Assembly: GCA_019454045.1 (NCBI GenBank)
Contig: SKCR01007816.1
Location: 62,001-126,000, forward strand
DNA from: Zanthoxylum bungeanum
Lineage: Eukaryota > Streptophyta > Magnoliopsida > Sapindales > Rutaceae
Length of the DNA stretch: 64,000 nucleotides
Reading direction: 5' to 3'
Shown here: positions 1 through 11,496 of the stretch, piece after piece
How positions within the stretch are numbered: the first letter of the stretch is position 1
Layout: each line of letters begins with the position of its first letter
The notes under the pieces: generated by a model
Databases searched by the model: none
Told to the model about the DNA's origin: nothing
What the model saw: only the letters and a program-made list of their open reading frames with translations
Position numbers and translations under genes: made by a program

Positions 1-300
1 CGAGGAGGATTTCTATATGGAATAACCGGAGGGTTTCGTAACCAGTGAGATTTCAAAATTGGTTTGTAAGCTCCAAAAGTCTATTTATAGACTTAAACAG
101 GCATCCCGAAGCTAGAATCTTCATTTTGATGAGATAATTAGATTATCTGGATTCATCAAGAATGATGAAGAATCGTGAGTTTATAAGAAAGTTAGTGGGA
201 GCATGATAGTATTCCTTATTTTGTATATAGATGATATATTTATCATTAGGAATGATACATGATGATACAAAGTGTGAAAGCCTTCCTTTGGTATAAGACT
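1..300 (+). pseudogene. copia reverse transcriptase fragment
   Basis: Conceptual translation gives the C-terminal half of a copia RT: PEGF..., then KLVCKLQKSIY, then KKVSGSM, then a YIDDIF segment matching the catalytic YVDD box. In-frame stops fall in the PEGF region, around KQASRS and after NDEES. The sequence between the YIDD box and the next recognisable block at about 455 is scrambled. The family copies newly made cDNA in virus-like particles; this copy cannot make enzyme. Confidence 0.85.
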
Positions 301-439
301 CTAACAGGATAGAGTTAGGAAACTTATAGGGTTTTCGCAATCCACGTACATAGATAAATTATTAGAAATGTAAGGTTTTACCAACTACAAAACAGTAAAT
401 GTACATTTCCGATACAAGATACATCTTTCGAAAAACATT

Positions 440-1162
440 TCACCCCAGACTGAGGAAGAGAGAGTTAGAATGTCTAACTTGCCATATATTTATTGTATTA
501 GAACTATTATGTATGCTATGCTATGTACAAGACCTAACATCAGTTTCGACATCAATGTGACTAGCCGATATCAATCTGATCGGGGTAATGATCATTGGAC
601 AGCCGTGAAACATATCATGAAATATCTTAAGGGTACTAAGGATAAGTTTCTCATATATAGAGAAAATGAGCTACAAGTTAAGGGTTATACAGACTCCGAC
701 TTCCATGGAGATCCACATGATAGAAAGTTTACATTCTGATACATATTTACCCTTAATGGTTGTGCGGTTAGTTGGCGATGTTCAAAACAAGGCTCAACAG
801 CTAATTCCACCACTGAGGCGGAATTTATAACGGCTTCGAAAGATGCTAAAGAAGCTATTTGGATTAGAAATTTTATCACAGAACCTGGCATTGTGCCTAA
901 TATTATGGATTCGATCCCATTATACTGTGATAATAACGGAGCCATTGCGCAGGCTAAGGAGGTGATAGCGCATTCCAAGTCTAAACATGTGGAAAGGAAA
1001 TATCTCATGATTATAGATATTTTTGAACAAAAAGACATAGTGGCTTTGAAGGTTCAAGGATAAAACAACATAGCATGCCCGTTTATTGAGGCATTACCTC
1101 ATAAGTTATTCGATGAACATGTGGAGGAGATGAGACTTCGGTATCATCTAGATTGGCACTAA
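440..1162 (+). pseudogene. copia RNase H fragment
   Basis: The open part at 470-739 reads SNLPYIYCIRTIMYAMLCTR and goes on to the RNase H start YTDSDFHGD. After one stop near 738 the frame continues through STTEAEF and YCDNNGAIAQAKE, so the three RNase H acidic positions (D in YTDSD, E in TTEAEF, D in YCDN) survive. A second stop interrupts VKVQG-NNIA. The frame ends with RYHLDWH and a TAA, the normal pol end of this family. The gene is a degraded pol C terminus, kept more intact than the RT just upstream. Confidence 0.85.
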
Positions 1163-2096
1163 GCAAGTGAGAGTTTGTTGGAGTTGGTGCTTGGAGCGCC
1201 AATCCGAATAATGTATTGTACATTATATTTTATTTTTTATTAATAAAATAAATATATTTTCTTTTCAACCTTATTAATGGTAATGTCATTTCACATATTA
1301 TATTGATATATATAAATATGCTGAGAATGGCATCGACCTTAGAATAGTCATGTAGTAATATTGGACACTGGGTGGTCCGACATTGGGATAATATTACTAT
1401 TATAAACTATTCTTAAAGTATATATTCCTAGTCGTTGGTTTTGGAATACTGTCAAATTGCTATAACCTAAAAGACTAACACATGTCGTATATTGGAATTG
1501 GAGTTCTAATAGTTTAACCTGATGTACAATGAGCAAAAGAAACTCGTATAGACATGTGGGTATTCGTTGGAGCGGATACTGAATAACTCATAAGTGATTC
1601 CTAATAGTTGGAAGTACACACCACCGTTAATAGGAATCTCCTCGAGTTGAGTAGCACATGTGATCCTTTGACTATATGATAACATTGATTTTGTGTCTGA
1701 TCCTCCACACTCTGATGCCATATATGTGAGATACCTTTCATGGTCTGACGGCTAGATGTTCGTTGAGTGTGGACTGATACACTCGTTAATTATGTGTTAT
1801 TGGATAACATTGATTATTGTTGTAATTTCATAAATATCTCTACCATTGGAAGATATTTTGGTAATTACATATATGTAATAATATGTGTATTTGGCTTGAT
1901 TTAATTGGATTAAATCAAAGTGGTAGACATTCAACTAATCCATGAATTAAATTTTATCTTGATTTTATTGGATTAAATCAAAGTGATAGACAAATGTGAT
2001 TAGTCACACCTAATTATTCATATTTGGAAAAATTGGATTAAGCCAACATAAAAGTTGATTAGAACTTTTATTAATTAAAAAATTACATAAGTTTTG

Positions 2097-2106
2097 CTAT
2101 AAAAGG
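2097..2106 (+). promoter_or_regulatory. LTR TATA box, copia A
   Basis: CTATAAAAGG lies at the position where both LTRs of element B have CTATAAATAG. It probably marks the U3/R boundary region, with transcription starting about 30 bp downstream. Inference from position and family. Confidence 0.6.
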
Positions 2107-2904
2107 CAAGCTTGAGGAAGGTTTTTATCAAGCTTGAGAAAGCTAAAACAAACAAGAATTAGAGATATTAGCCTAAGTAAAAGAAGTGTTTAGAGACGCT
2201 TTGGGAGTTCTCTACAACATTTCAACAATGAGAAGAAGATTATATCTTGGAACCAAGCTTGCTACTTTTGGGAAGTCTCTACAACAACAAGGTGAAGAAG
2301 ATTGGATCTTGGAGCCAAGCTTACTAGCTTTGGAAGTTCTCTACAACATTTTAAGGAGAAAAAGATTGGATCTTGGAATCAAGCTTGCTGGGTAAGTTTG
2401 ATCTTTTCCAAAGCTATGTTTTCATTAGTCAGTTATCATTAGTGAGAGAGATAGTGATGAATTATATATTAGATACATAATAACATAGCTTGATGTTGAA
2501 ATTAGGCTAATTATTTATTTACGAATGCTTTGGAAGTATAAACACAATATGCTTGTAATTAGGTCAAAATGTTCATGTTGGACATGGAATATTGAATTAG
2601 AGTTTAGAACTCAAAATGAAGCTTGGAGTTATGGCTACCATTCTAGAATCACTTGACCATCTTTGAGTGACCTAGAATTGTTCATGATTCACTTTATTAG
2701 AGGATTCTATTTTGGTTTTATGTTTTGATTCAAAGAAATACATATATGTATTTAGAATACATGTATATTTGTTGTATAATATGTGTTGATGTTGGTTTTG
2801 ACATTAAAATTAGACTTCTAGGTGTATTGAAGTGTTTGGAGAAAATTGGAAGTGTTTAGAATTGAATTAAAGGCAAAAATACTATCTAACAATATTTTAC
2901 ACAG

Positions 2905-3060
2905 GGCAGCGTCGCGACAATGATCTCTAGTGTCGCGACATTGAGCTCTTAATGCTTTTGGCATCGTGACACACACATTTTTCGTGTCGCAATGCTGAGC
3001 ATTCGTAGATTGGGTGTCACGACTCACTAGCCCGAGTTTTGCGATACGCCGAGAGTTGTT
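2905..3060 (+). other. GC-rich palindromic cassette in copia A LTR
   Basis: GTCGCGAC occurs at 2911-2918 and again at 2932-2939. Imperfect relatives (tgtcgcaatgctgag, gtgtcacgactc) follow. The segment is far richer in C and G than its surroundings. It sits 330-356 bp before the LTR end, in the same slot where B and D, and apparently C, carry different hairpins. Confidence 0.6.
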
Positions 3061-3267
3061 GCCCATAAGTGCTGTAACTTCATTTTCTCCATTCCAGAGT
3101 TTTCGGACTTCGATTTAGCCCCAACTTTTTCCTACGAACTCGTAACGAAATATAGTATTCCATAAATAATTTCTAAAATATACTCATGCTTTATATCCAC
3201 ATGTTAGACTCACTTTCGTTGCGCGGGACATTGATCCGAACCTAAGGGTTCCACTACAGCCCCATTA

Positions 3268-5770
3268 GTTTGAGGCCAAAAACACCAAAACAGCCAATTA
3301 ACACGAAAATTCCAACTCTAAAAATCAATATCTTCAACTATAATGGCATGACTCTAACCCAAAACATGCTAATTAGGCACACCAATTTCCCAATTATACC
3401 AAACCACCCAAACCTGAGGCTAAACCAACCCAACTCCGTGGTGGCTTGGATCTAATCTATTTCATACTTGTTTCATATTAATAAGCACTTGCCTAAGCAT
3501 GATTGTTACTCCCAAATTCATAGATTTCATAATATCCCAAAATCACAAAATTCATAACATGTATTGCATTTCGACTTAGATCATGCACATATTATGTTAA
3601 TAAAAACCTATATAATCATGATTAAGTCTCTAATCATTTCATATCATATAAATTGAGAATGAGTCATCGTGGGTTTTTAACCCTAGCTTGAAACATTCAT
3701 GAAAATACAAAATGAAAGCTGAAATAGAGAGTAAAAAGCTTACTTGACTCTCTTGATGCTTTAAAATACTTGAGAATCGTCAAGATTCTAGCTAGAATTG
3801 AAGTTCTAACATGTGCTTTTCAAAGAGAAAGAGACGTGAGAGAAAATGAGGAAGAAATATCTAAATAGCTCTATTTATAGTAGGCCAAAATTTTCAGAAT
3901 TTCTGTTTAAAATTACAGGGTCGTTCGAATGCCCGTCAAACGCACACAATTTTTCAAAGGCACATTTGAACGAGCTGAAAAACGACACATGAACGCTAGC
4001 ACAATGGATGGTTATGTTCAAACGACCTATAGAATGCAACTCGAACGAAAACTGACTAGAAATTTTTGTTCGAATAACATGAAAAATGCGCCACAAACAT
4101 GAACTTTGGTTGCATTTAAACACCAAAGCGAACGAAATATAAACGCAAATATGCTTAATTGTTCTAACTCTTTATATGAAAACTAAACTAACAATACGGG
4201 TCGGTCTACACACACAGACTCTACAAATACATAAAACGTCACTTGCATAAATTGTATAGTCATGATAGACATGCTAAAGATCCGAGATGCTACACTTGAA
4301 ATTTTATAAAAGGACATATACACCCCAAAATTTCGTATGTTAAACCTCCAAAATATTTGTTCAGTAACTAACTAAAAAAAATTAAATCATAATTTATTGT
4401 TTCAAATTAGTTATTTACAGTTGTCGTCTTCTTTCTCTCAATTCAAAAAATATCATTTTTATGAAATGTTGGGAGTGTATCTATCCTTTTTATAAAACTC
4501 TAGAGTGTATACGTCATTTTACTAAATTTGGGGGGGGGGGGGTACACATGTCCATTTTCGAAACTAAAATGGTGTGTTTGTCCATTATACATAAATTTAG
4601 AGGTGTTTAAATCATTTTCCCTCTTTATTTTTCAATTTTTTAAATATAAATTAAAAAAAAACTCTGAATCTGGATCCGTTTTTTTACAGGCTTGAGTATT
4701 TCCAGATTCAGGCCTTCCGAGTATATGGGATCCAGGTCCAAAAATACCTAGGTCTGGATCCATTCGGGACTGTAATTTTGCTATATGGGTCTCGTAAATT
4801 TTTTCCAAACCTGAGGTATATGTGATTCAAGTAGACATGGGTATGAAATTTCGTTACCCAAATTTGATTTTTTTTTTTGCAAACATAGGTCTTCCGAGCT
4901 ATACCGATCCGGATCTTCCGGTCTGGAATTTCATTATTTAGGTCTAGAATTTTTTATAGACCCTTGTATTTTTGGACTCGAGTCATCCGAGTGTATATGA
5001 ACTTGGCCCAGAAATAGTCGGGTTCAAATCCATACTGATATGAAATTTCGCTACTTAAGTCATAAAATTTTTCAAAACCCAGCCTGTGCGAATTTGAGCA
5101 TTTTTGACATCCTTATTTCTAACCACCATAAAATATTTTCTAAGAAAATATTGAACTGGCCAAACATATGAAAAAAAATTTCTTGTAATCGCAAAATACT
5201 GAAAAACACTTTTCTTTTCGAAAAATGATTTTTATGAAAAATATTTTACTTATGGAGATCATTTTCGACGAAACAAACGGACCCTAAGTATATTAGTAAG
5301 TTTTAAATATTTTATTGTTATTTCAAAATTTATATTGTAAATGAGATGTTATTCATAAAATAGATTTTGTTAATATTTATGTAAGCCTATAAGGGCTCCA
5401 CCTGGATTCAAGTCTTGGGACATATAAAAGGTTAAAAATATTATTTTTAACTTATCCATTCACTTATTATTATTATTTTTAAATACAAATATAAAATTTC
5501 TCAGCAATTGACATTCTCATATTTTTAATGCAATTTAAATTAGATGGAGACAATTAATTATAATTCCATTATAGTTATTTATTATTATAAGACCCAACCA
5601 AATTAGAAAGATATTATCCAATTTGGAAGAAGGTCCATCTCTGAAGCCTTGGTCAAAAACACATCCAAGTAAATGAAGGAATCCCTCAATTAATTATAAG
5701 TACATCAATAAATTACCTCACAAGTAATGTTTGATATTACAATCTACCTAGTTAGAGCCTAACATCATTG
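3268..5770. other. AT-rich spacer, no gene seen
   Basis: There is no ORF longer than about 80 codons with a recognisable protein. A 13-base G run lies at 4530-4542. The stretch 4660-5110 has repeated phrases (gatccggatcttccg, gaaatttcg..taagtc, cccag..ta.tcgggt) that look like a decayed dispersed repeat. Nothing assignable. Confidence 0.6.
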
Positions 5771-7143
5771 TGTAATCGATGGAGTTGATGCTTGGAGTGT
5801 CAATCCGATTTGTATATTTTATTATTTATTAATAAAATAACTACATTTTTCATTTCATACCTCATTAATGGTATTGTCATTATGCGTATTAGATTGATGT
5901 ATAGATATGCTAAGAATGACATCGACTTTAGAATAGTTTTGACACTAGGTGTAAACTATTCTTAAAGTGAATATTCATAGTCGGTGGTTTTGGAATACGG
6001 ACGAATTCCTATAACCTAGAAGACTAGCACATGTTATATATTGGAATTAGAGTTCGAATGGTTTAACGCGATGTACCATGAGTTTTGGAAACTCGTATAG
6101 ACATGTGGGTATTCGTTGGAGCGAATACTGAATGACTAATAGGTGATTCCTAATAGTTGGAAGTACACATCACCGTCAATAGGAATCTCTTCGAGTCGAG
6201 TAGCATATGTAATCCTTTGACTATAGGACAACATTGATTTTGTGTGAGATCCTCCACACTTTGATGCCATGTATTTCAGAAACCTTTCTTGGTCTGACCT
6301 CTAGATGTTCGTTGGGTGTGGACCGATACACTCAGTAATCAAGTACGAAGCAAGATAGGATTCGTCGGCCTGTATGTGTACCGTAAGGGGTTTAGGTATC
6401 AATGTTAGTAAAGTCAAGATTCTTAAATCTTTGGCCAAAGTCGATCACTAGGGTGGATCGCATCAGATATGAAGAATCGTGGACATGTCAACATGAGATG
6501 TGCGTCTCGGAAACTTGACGGTGTATTCTATGTTTCCTAAGCACAACTCGGATAGCCTACGACGGAGGGATTGTGAAACATATATGATGACCTCAGCTTG
6601 TATAGTTCAGAAAGGTCATTCGTGTTCTTCGCGAATTCGGAGGTGGCCGAATTGCGTACATATTAGCTAGGCTTATATGACGAACATGTCTGAACTTACA
6701 GAGTCCCAAAATGAAGTGTACTCGTTGAGCACTTGGGTAGCCAATTATTTTTAATAAAAGATAATATTCGATATTATAATTATCAACTAAGATAACCAAG
6801 TGTTATTGGATAACATTGATTATTTACTTTGACCTAATTGGATTAAATCAATAATTACACAAGGGCTTAATTGTAAAATCATAATTATCTCTACCATTTG
6901 AGGATATTATGGTAATTATAAGTATGTAATAATAGGTGGTTTTGGCTTGATTTAATTGGATTACATCAAGGTGGCAAACATTTAACTAATCCATTTCATA
7001 ATCCTTGGCTTGATTTAATTGGATTAAATTAAAGTGGGAGACAACAGAGATAGTTACACTTAATTATACATATTTGGACAATTTGGATTAAGCCCACTTA
7101 AAAGTTGATTACAATTTTTATTAATTAAAATGCCTAAGTTTTG

Positions 7144-7153
7144 CTATAAATAG
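7144..7153 (+). promoter_or_regulatory. LTR TATA box, copia B 5' LTR
   Basis: CTATAAATAG lies about 1.37 kb into the LTR and is conserved in the 3' copy at 12787-12796 and, with drift, in elements A and C. Confidence 0.65.
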
Positions 7154-7903
7154 CAAGCTTTAGGAAGGTTTTAATTACAAGTACAAGTATAAGCAAATTC
7201 TTGGAGAAATTAGCCTAAGTTAGAGAAGTATTTAGAGAAGCTTGTGAGTTCTCTACAGAATTTCGTCTAGGAGAAATCAAGATTGGATCTTAAAGTGAAG
7301 ATTGGAATCATTGTAAACAAGATTGGATCTTAAAGTCAAGCTTGCACTCCTTGGAGGTTCTCCAAGAATTTCAACAAAGGAGAAATAGATTGGATCTTAC
7401 ATCAAGCTTACTAGGTAATGTTTGATCTTCTCATGAGCTATGTTTATTTGTGTATTAGATGCATGATCACATAGCTTAATGTTGAATAAGGCTAATCAAT
7501 TATGTTAGGATACTTTAGACGTATAACACAACATGCTTGTAATTAGGTCAAAGATGTTCATGTTGGACATAGAACAATTAATTAGAGTTTGGAACTCTAG
7601 ATTAAAGCTTAGAGTTATGGCTACCATTCTAGAATCACTTGACCACCTTTGGGTGACCTAGAATTGTTCACGAGACATTTCTTATTAGGATTCTAATTTG
7701 GTTTGTGTATTGGATTCAAAATTTATGCAAATGCGTATTTAGAATAAATTTATGTTTTTGTAAAAATATTTGATATTTTGAAAAACTTGATTTTTATTCT
7801 ATAACATGTGTTAATGTTTGTTTTGAAATTAACAATTAATTTTGGGTGTTTTTGAAGTGTTTAGGGATAGCCAGAAGTGATTAAGGTAAAATACCATAAT
7901 CCT

Positions 7904-7929
7904 TTCAGCTCACTGGAAAGTGAGCTGAA
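7904..7929 (+). other. perfect hairpin in copia B 5' LTR
   Basis: Arms TTCAGCTCACT and AGTGAGCTGAA (11 bp each) enclose a GGAA loop. It is followed by a GC-rich tract at about 7955-7990. The hairpin is repeated exactly at 13511-13536 in the 3' LTR and occupies the same LTR slot as the cassettes of A and D. Confidence 0.8.
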
Positions 7930-8178
7930 GGAGAAAAGAAAATGAAAAAAAAGGGTGATCACGCGCTAGACGTGCTAAGTGCGCGGGAATTTTATTTTCA
8001 CATTCTGGAACTTCCGGAGTCCGATTCAGTCCCAGTTTTTTCCTATACACTCGTAATGGAATATAGTATTTTATTAAATTATTTAAAGTTACACCCATAC
8101 TTGATATCCATGGGTTAGACCTATTTCCACTGCGAGAGGCACCGATCCGACCCTAGGGTTTCCACAACTGTCCCAACA

Positions 8179-8690
8179 GAAGTACCAAATGCTTGGAGCA
8201 TCATGCGAACACTCAAGGAGTTGTTCGAGGAAAATCAAGAGATGGCTGAACTCAAGGAGTGAGGAGCTGTCAGCACTCATGTTTTGAACATGATAGACCG
8301 GATTTGATATCTGGAACGAAAGGGCATTGTGTTTGATGAACGACTTGGCCGTAATTTGATTCTGTCTTCTTTACCTGGTTCTTATGCTGGCTTTGTATTA
8401 AATTTCCATATGCGTTTGATGCAAGCCACATACGAAGAACTTCATAACATGCTACGCATGGTAGAGCAAGATTTGAAGAAAGTCAACCCCACACTATATC
8501 TCAATGGTGGAGCTGGCTCTTCAAAGACTTCTAGGAAGTCAAAGAAAATCAAGATGGGGAAGAATAAGATATCAAAGAAAAACTCTAAGAAGCGCAAAGG
8601 CGCAAAATTGAAAGTAGCTCGTGATCAATGTCTACAATGCAAGAAGTCTGGACACTAGAAGAATGACTGTCCAGAGCTTAAAGGAAAAGT
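8179..8690 (+). pseudogene. copia gag, N-terminally deleted
   Basis: Coding similarity begins right at the LTR edge in mid-gag (WSIMRTLKELFEENQEM). It continues, after a stop near 8260, in an open frame at 8329-8658 (LSSLPGSYAGFVLNFHM). A lysine-rich stretch follows, then a zinc knuckle CLQCKKSGH-KNDC with the expected C-C-H-C spacing. A TAG stop at 8656-8658 splits the knuckle. Gag forms the particle and binds RNA. Loss of the first part together with the primer site points to one deletion ending at the LTR border. Confidence 0.85.
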
Positions 8691-8744
8691 AGGACCCTCA
8701 GGTACGCTTTGTATTTTTCCAATTATTGACATCTCATTAGCCTT

Positions 8745-9130
8745 AGATGCAAATAGTTGATGGGTGTTAGACACTGGCAGTCCTACTCATATTTGCAATT
8801 CCCTGCAGGAATTTGGGTTAAAAGAAGGCTAAATAAAGGGGAGATCCAGCTTAGAGTTGGCAATGGCGAGACATTGTATGTCAAGGCCATAGGAACTGTT
8901 GTTCTAGATCTCCCAAATGGATGTAAATTAGATCTGCATGACTGTTATTATGTTCCGTCAATTATCAGACAAATAATATCACTGCCAATATAAGATAAAG
9001 AGGGATATAAAATAAATATTAAGGATGAAACTTTATGTTTGTATGATAAAGATAATTTATTGAAATCAGAATGTTCTTTATCAAACGGTCACTATGTTTT
9101 GGAAACATGTAGAGATGTCTTTAATATAGA
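8745..9130 (+). pseudogene. copia protease
   Basis: The aspartic-protease core WVLDTGSPTHIC is readable at 8761-8796 directly after a TGA. The next block (IQLRVGNGETLYVKAIGTV, then YYVPSIIRQI at about 8947-8976) is in another frame, so a frameshift lies between about 8800 and 8845. A stop near 8991 precedes the linker to integrase. The D-T-G catalytic motif is intact, but the protein cannot be made whole. Confidence 0.8.
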
Positions 9131-10230
9131 GAAAAATACAAGTAGGAAGTCTGAACTAAATAATACTGAATTATGGCATATGAGAATGGGCCACATAGGT
9201 GTTAGATGTCTATCCAAATTGGTAAATGATGGTTTGATTGAAAATCTTACCTTAGATCCTTATCATATTTGTGAGTTATGTATCCAATGAAAGATGACAA
9301 ATGCCCCATTTCAAGGTGTTGGACACCGTGCTAGAGATTTACTAGAGCTAATACACAACGATGTGTGTGGTCCATTAAATCATGCCGCTCAAGATGGTTC
9401 AACATACTTTATGACTTTCACAGATGACAAGTCTAGATATGGATATGTATATCTGATGAAACATAAGTCAGAAACATTTGACAAGTTCAAAATTTTATGA
9501 AACGAAGTAGAAAAACAAACCAGTAAATTCATCAAGTGCCTTAGATCAGATCGAGGTGGTGAATACATGAGTGAAGAATTCAGAAATTTTTTTTTAAGGG
9601 AGAATGGAATTCTCGCCCAATATAGCCCACCAGAAACAACTCAACACAATGGAGTGTCTGAGCATAGAAATCATACTTTATTGGATATGGTGTAAACGAT
9701 AATAAGCTATACAGATCTTCCTTATTACCTTTGGGGTTACGCTTTACTAACTGCTGCCTACATACTTAATAGGGTTTCATCGAAATCTGTGTCTACGACC
9801 CTCTATCAGATATGGTTCGGTAGAAATCCAAGTCTTAGACATTTAACGATTTGGGGTTGTCCTGCATACGTTAGAATTACGAAGCGGGATAAACTAGCAT
9901 CCAGAGGGTATAAATGTAGGTTCGTTGGATATCCTGATAATTCCATAAGATATCAATTCTATGATTCCGAGTAACGAAATGTATTTGTTGTTCGCTTTGT
10001 AACTTTTCTTGAAATGAAATTTTTGAGAGAAAGTGGGAATTGTAGAGAGATTAAACTTGATGAGTTTGATCCCAACACTAAAGAACCTGAGATGGAACCA
10101 GAGATCCAACTAGGTGAATGATCTACAACATAGGTTCTACGTAAGTCGAATAGAATATCAAAGCCTATTGAAAGATTATTTTTAACATCTGATGTGAGCC
10201 TTGATGTTCTCCTCTTGGAGGAATAGATCT
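9130..10230 (+). pseudogene. copia integrase
   Basis: The pre-integrase zinc motif is present (LWHMRMGHIG, later HICELCIQ). The catalytic core follows: IHNDVCGPL, FTDDKSRYGYVYLMKHKSE, LRSDRGGEYMSEEF, then SPPETTQHNGVSEHRN. It ends with the GYPDNS segment. The DDE acids are recognisable (D in HNDV, D in SDRGGE, E in VSEHRN). Stops occur at 9288-9290, 9498-9500, near 9693 (after LLDMV) and at 9972-9974. A homopolymer near 9590 has probably shifted the frame. Non-functional. Confidence 0.85.
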
Positions 10231-10383
10231 GACTACGTATAAAGAAGCGATATTGGATATTGATTTGGGAAAATGACAGGAAGCCATGAAATCTGAAATG
10301 GATTCAATGCATGCCAATCGATTCGGGACTTAGTTGAACTTCCTGAAGGAGTTAAACATATTGGTTGTAAATATGTTTAAAAA

Positions 10384-10851
10384 ATGAAGCGAGGGTCCGA
10401 TAGAAATATGGAAACCTTTAAAGCCCGACTGGTAGCGAAAGGTTACACTCAACGTCCTGGGATTGACTATGAGGAAACTTTTTCACCAGTAGCCATGCTA
10501 AAATCCATTAGGATTCTTTTAGCCATTGTTGTATATCACTATAAGATATGGCAGATGGATGTGATAACCGCTTTCCTAAATATATTCCTTGGAGAAGATA
10601 TCAATATGGAACAACCAGAGGGTTTCGTATCCAGTGAGACTTCAAACTTGGTTTGTAAGCTCCAAAAGTCTATTTATGGACTTAAAGAGGCATCTAGAAG
10701 CTGGAATCGTCGTTTTGATGAGATAATTAGATTATCTGGATTCATCAAAAATGAGGAAGAACCATGTGTTTATAAGAAAGTTAGTGGGAGCATGACAGTT
10801 TTCCTGGTCTTGTATGTAGATGACATCATTATCATAGGAAATGATATAGGG
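10384..10851 (+). pseudogene. copia reverse transcriptase with internal deletion
   Basis: The open stretch reads ARLVAKGYTQRPGIDYEETF, then WQMDVITAFLN, LVCKLQKSIYGLKEASRSW and the catalytic LVLYVDDIIIIGNDIG. These are the finger, palm and YVDD motifs of copia RT. Right after GNDIG the sequence jumps to MYAILCTRPDISFG. The usual block of about 100 residues between them is missing, an in-frame deletion that keeps a 262-codon ORF open. The upstream part (about 10240-10383) is broken by stops. Confidence 0.87.
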
Positions 10852-11483
10852 ATGTATGCTATATTATGTACTAGACCTGACATCAGTTTCGGCGTCAGTG
10901 CTACCAGCCGATATCAATCTAGTCCAGGTAATGATCATTCGACATCAGTGAAACATATCCTAAAATATCTTAAAGAAACCAAGGATAAGTTTCTAATATA
11001 TGGAGAAATGAGCTACAAGTTAAGGGTTATACAGACTCCGACTTCCATGGAGATCCGGATGATAGAAAATCTACATCAGGATACATATTTACCCTTAAGG
11101 GTGGTGCGATTAGTTGGCGTTGTGCAAAGCAAGGCTCAACAGCTAATTCCACCACTAAAATGGAATTTATAGCGGCTTCAAAAGCTACTAAAGAAGCTGT
11201 TTGAATTAGAAATTTTATCACAGAACTTGGCGTTGTACCTATTATTACGGATTCGATCGGAGCCATCGCACAGGCTAAGGAGCTGAGGGCGCATTCCAAG
11301 TCTAAACACGTGGAAAGGAAATATCGTGTAATTAGAGAGATTATTGAACGAAAAGACATAGCGATCTTGAAGGTTCAAGGACAAGACAACATAGCAGACC
11401 TACTTACAAAGGCATTACCTCCTAATTTATTCGATAAACATATGGAGGACATGAGACTACGGTACTATCCAGATTGGAACTAA
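10852..11483 (+). pseudogene. copia RNase H, frameshifted and deleted
   Basis: The ORF runs in frame to KFLIYGEM. A missing base near 11010 then shifts the real frame to ELQVKGYTDSDFHGDPDD, which continues in a different frame. TTEAEF is changed to TTKMEF, losing the catalytic Glu. The segment with the third catalytic Asp (YCDN in element A) is deleted between ITDSI and GAIAQAKE. The frame ends YYPDWN plus TAA at 11481-11483. Confidence 0.85.
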
Positions 11484-11496
11484 GCAAGTGGGAGTT
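11484..11496 (+). other. polypurine tract, copia B
   Basis: GCAAGTGGGAGTT abuts the 3' LTR start TGATGGAG. This purine-rich primer site for plus-strand DNA synthesis is normal for copia. Confidence 0.7.

Larger units (their letters stand above)
1..3267 (+). mobile_element. Ty1/copia element A, 3' portion (degenerate)
   Basis: The window opens inside the reverse transcriptase of a copia element. It continues through RNase H to a stop at 1160-1162, then a purine-rich stretch and the 3' LTR. It belongs to the same family as elements B (5777-13762) and C (about 45276-51231): internal region and LTR align along their length by eye, but A carries more stops and base changes. The 5' part lies outside the window. 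It is certainly immobile. The base after the LTR begins GTTTG; the matching target duplication would be upstream of the window. Confidence 0.9.
1176..3267 (+). repeat. 3' LTR of copia element A
   Basis: It starts TGTTGGAGTTGG, like the LTR starts of B, C and D. It is about 2.1 kb long. Its end is placed by alignment with the ...TCCCAACA end of element B; here the last bases have drifted to CCCATTA. Landmarks shared with B are the poly-TATT block near 1225-1250, the region around 1560-1740 (CGTATAGACATGTGGGTATTC), the TATA box near 2100 and the repeated tract at 2190-2395. A GC-rich palindromic segment sits at 2905-3060. Confidence 0.85.
5777..8178 (+). repeat. 5' LTR of copia B
   Basis: The 2402-bp repeat starts CGATGGAG, which is TGATGGAG with the first base changed, and ends GTCCCAACA. 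It aligns with 11497-13762 over its length. The 5' copy has an extra segment near 6838-6900 (about 60 bp) and a longer GC-rich tract near 7950-8000, which account for much of the 136-bp length difference. Confidence 0.9.

Noticed and set aside
10384..11172. 262-codon ORF as an intact RT gene
   Set aside because: It is an RT-RNase H fusion made by an internal deletion, and it leaves the true frame after KFLIYGE.
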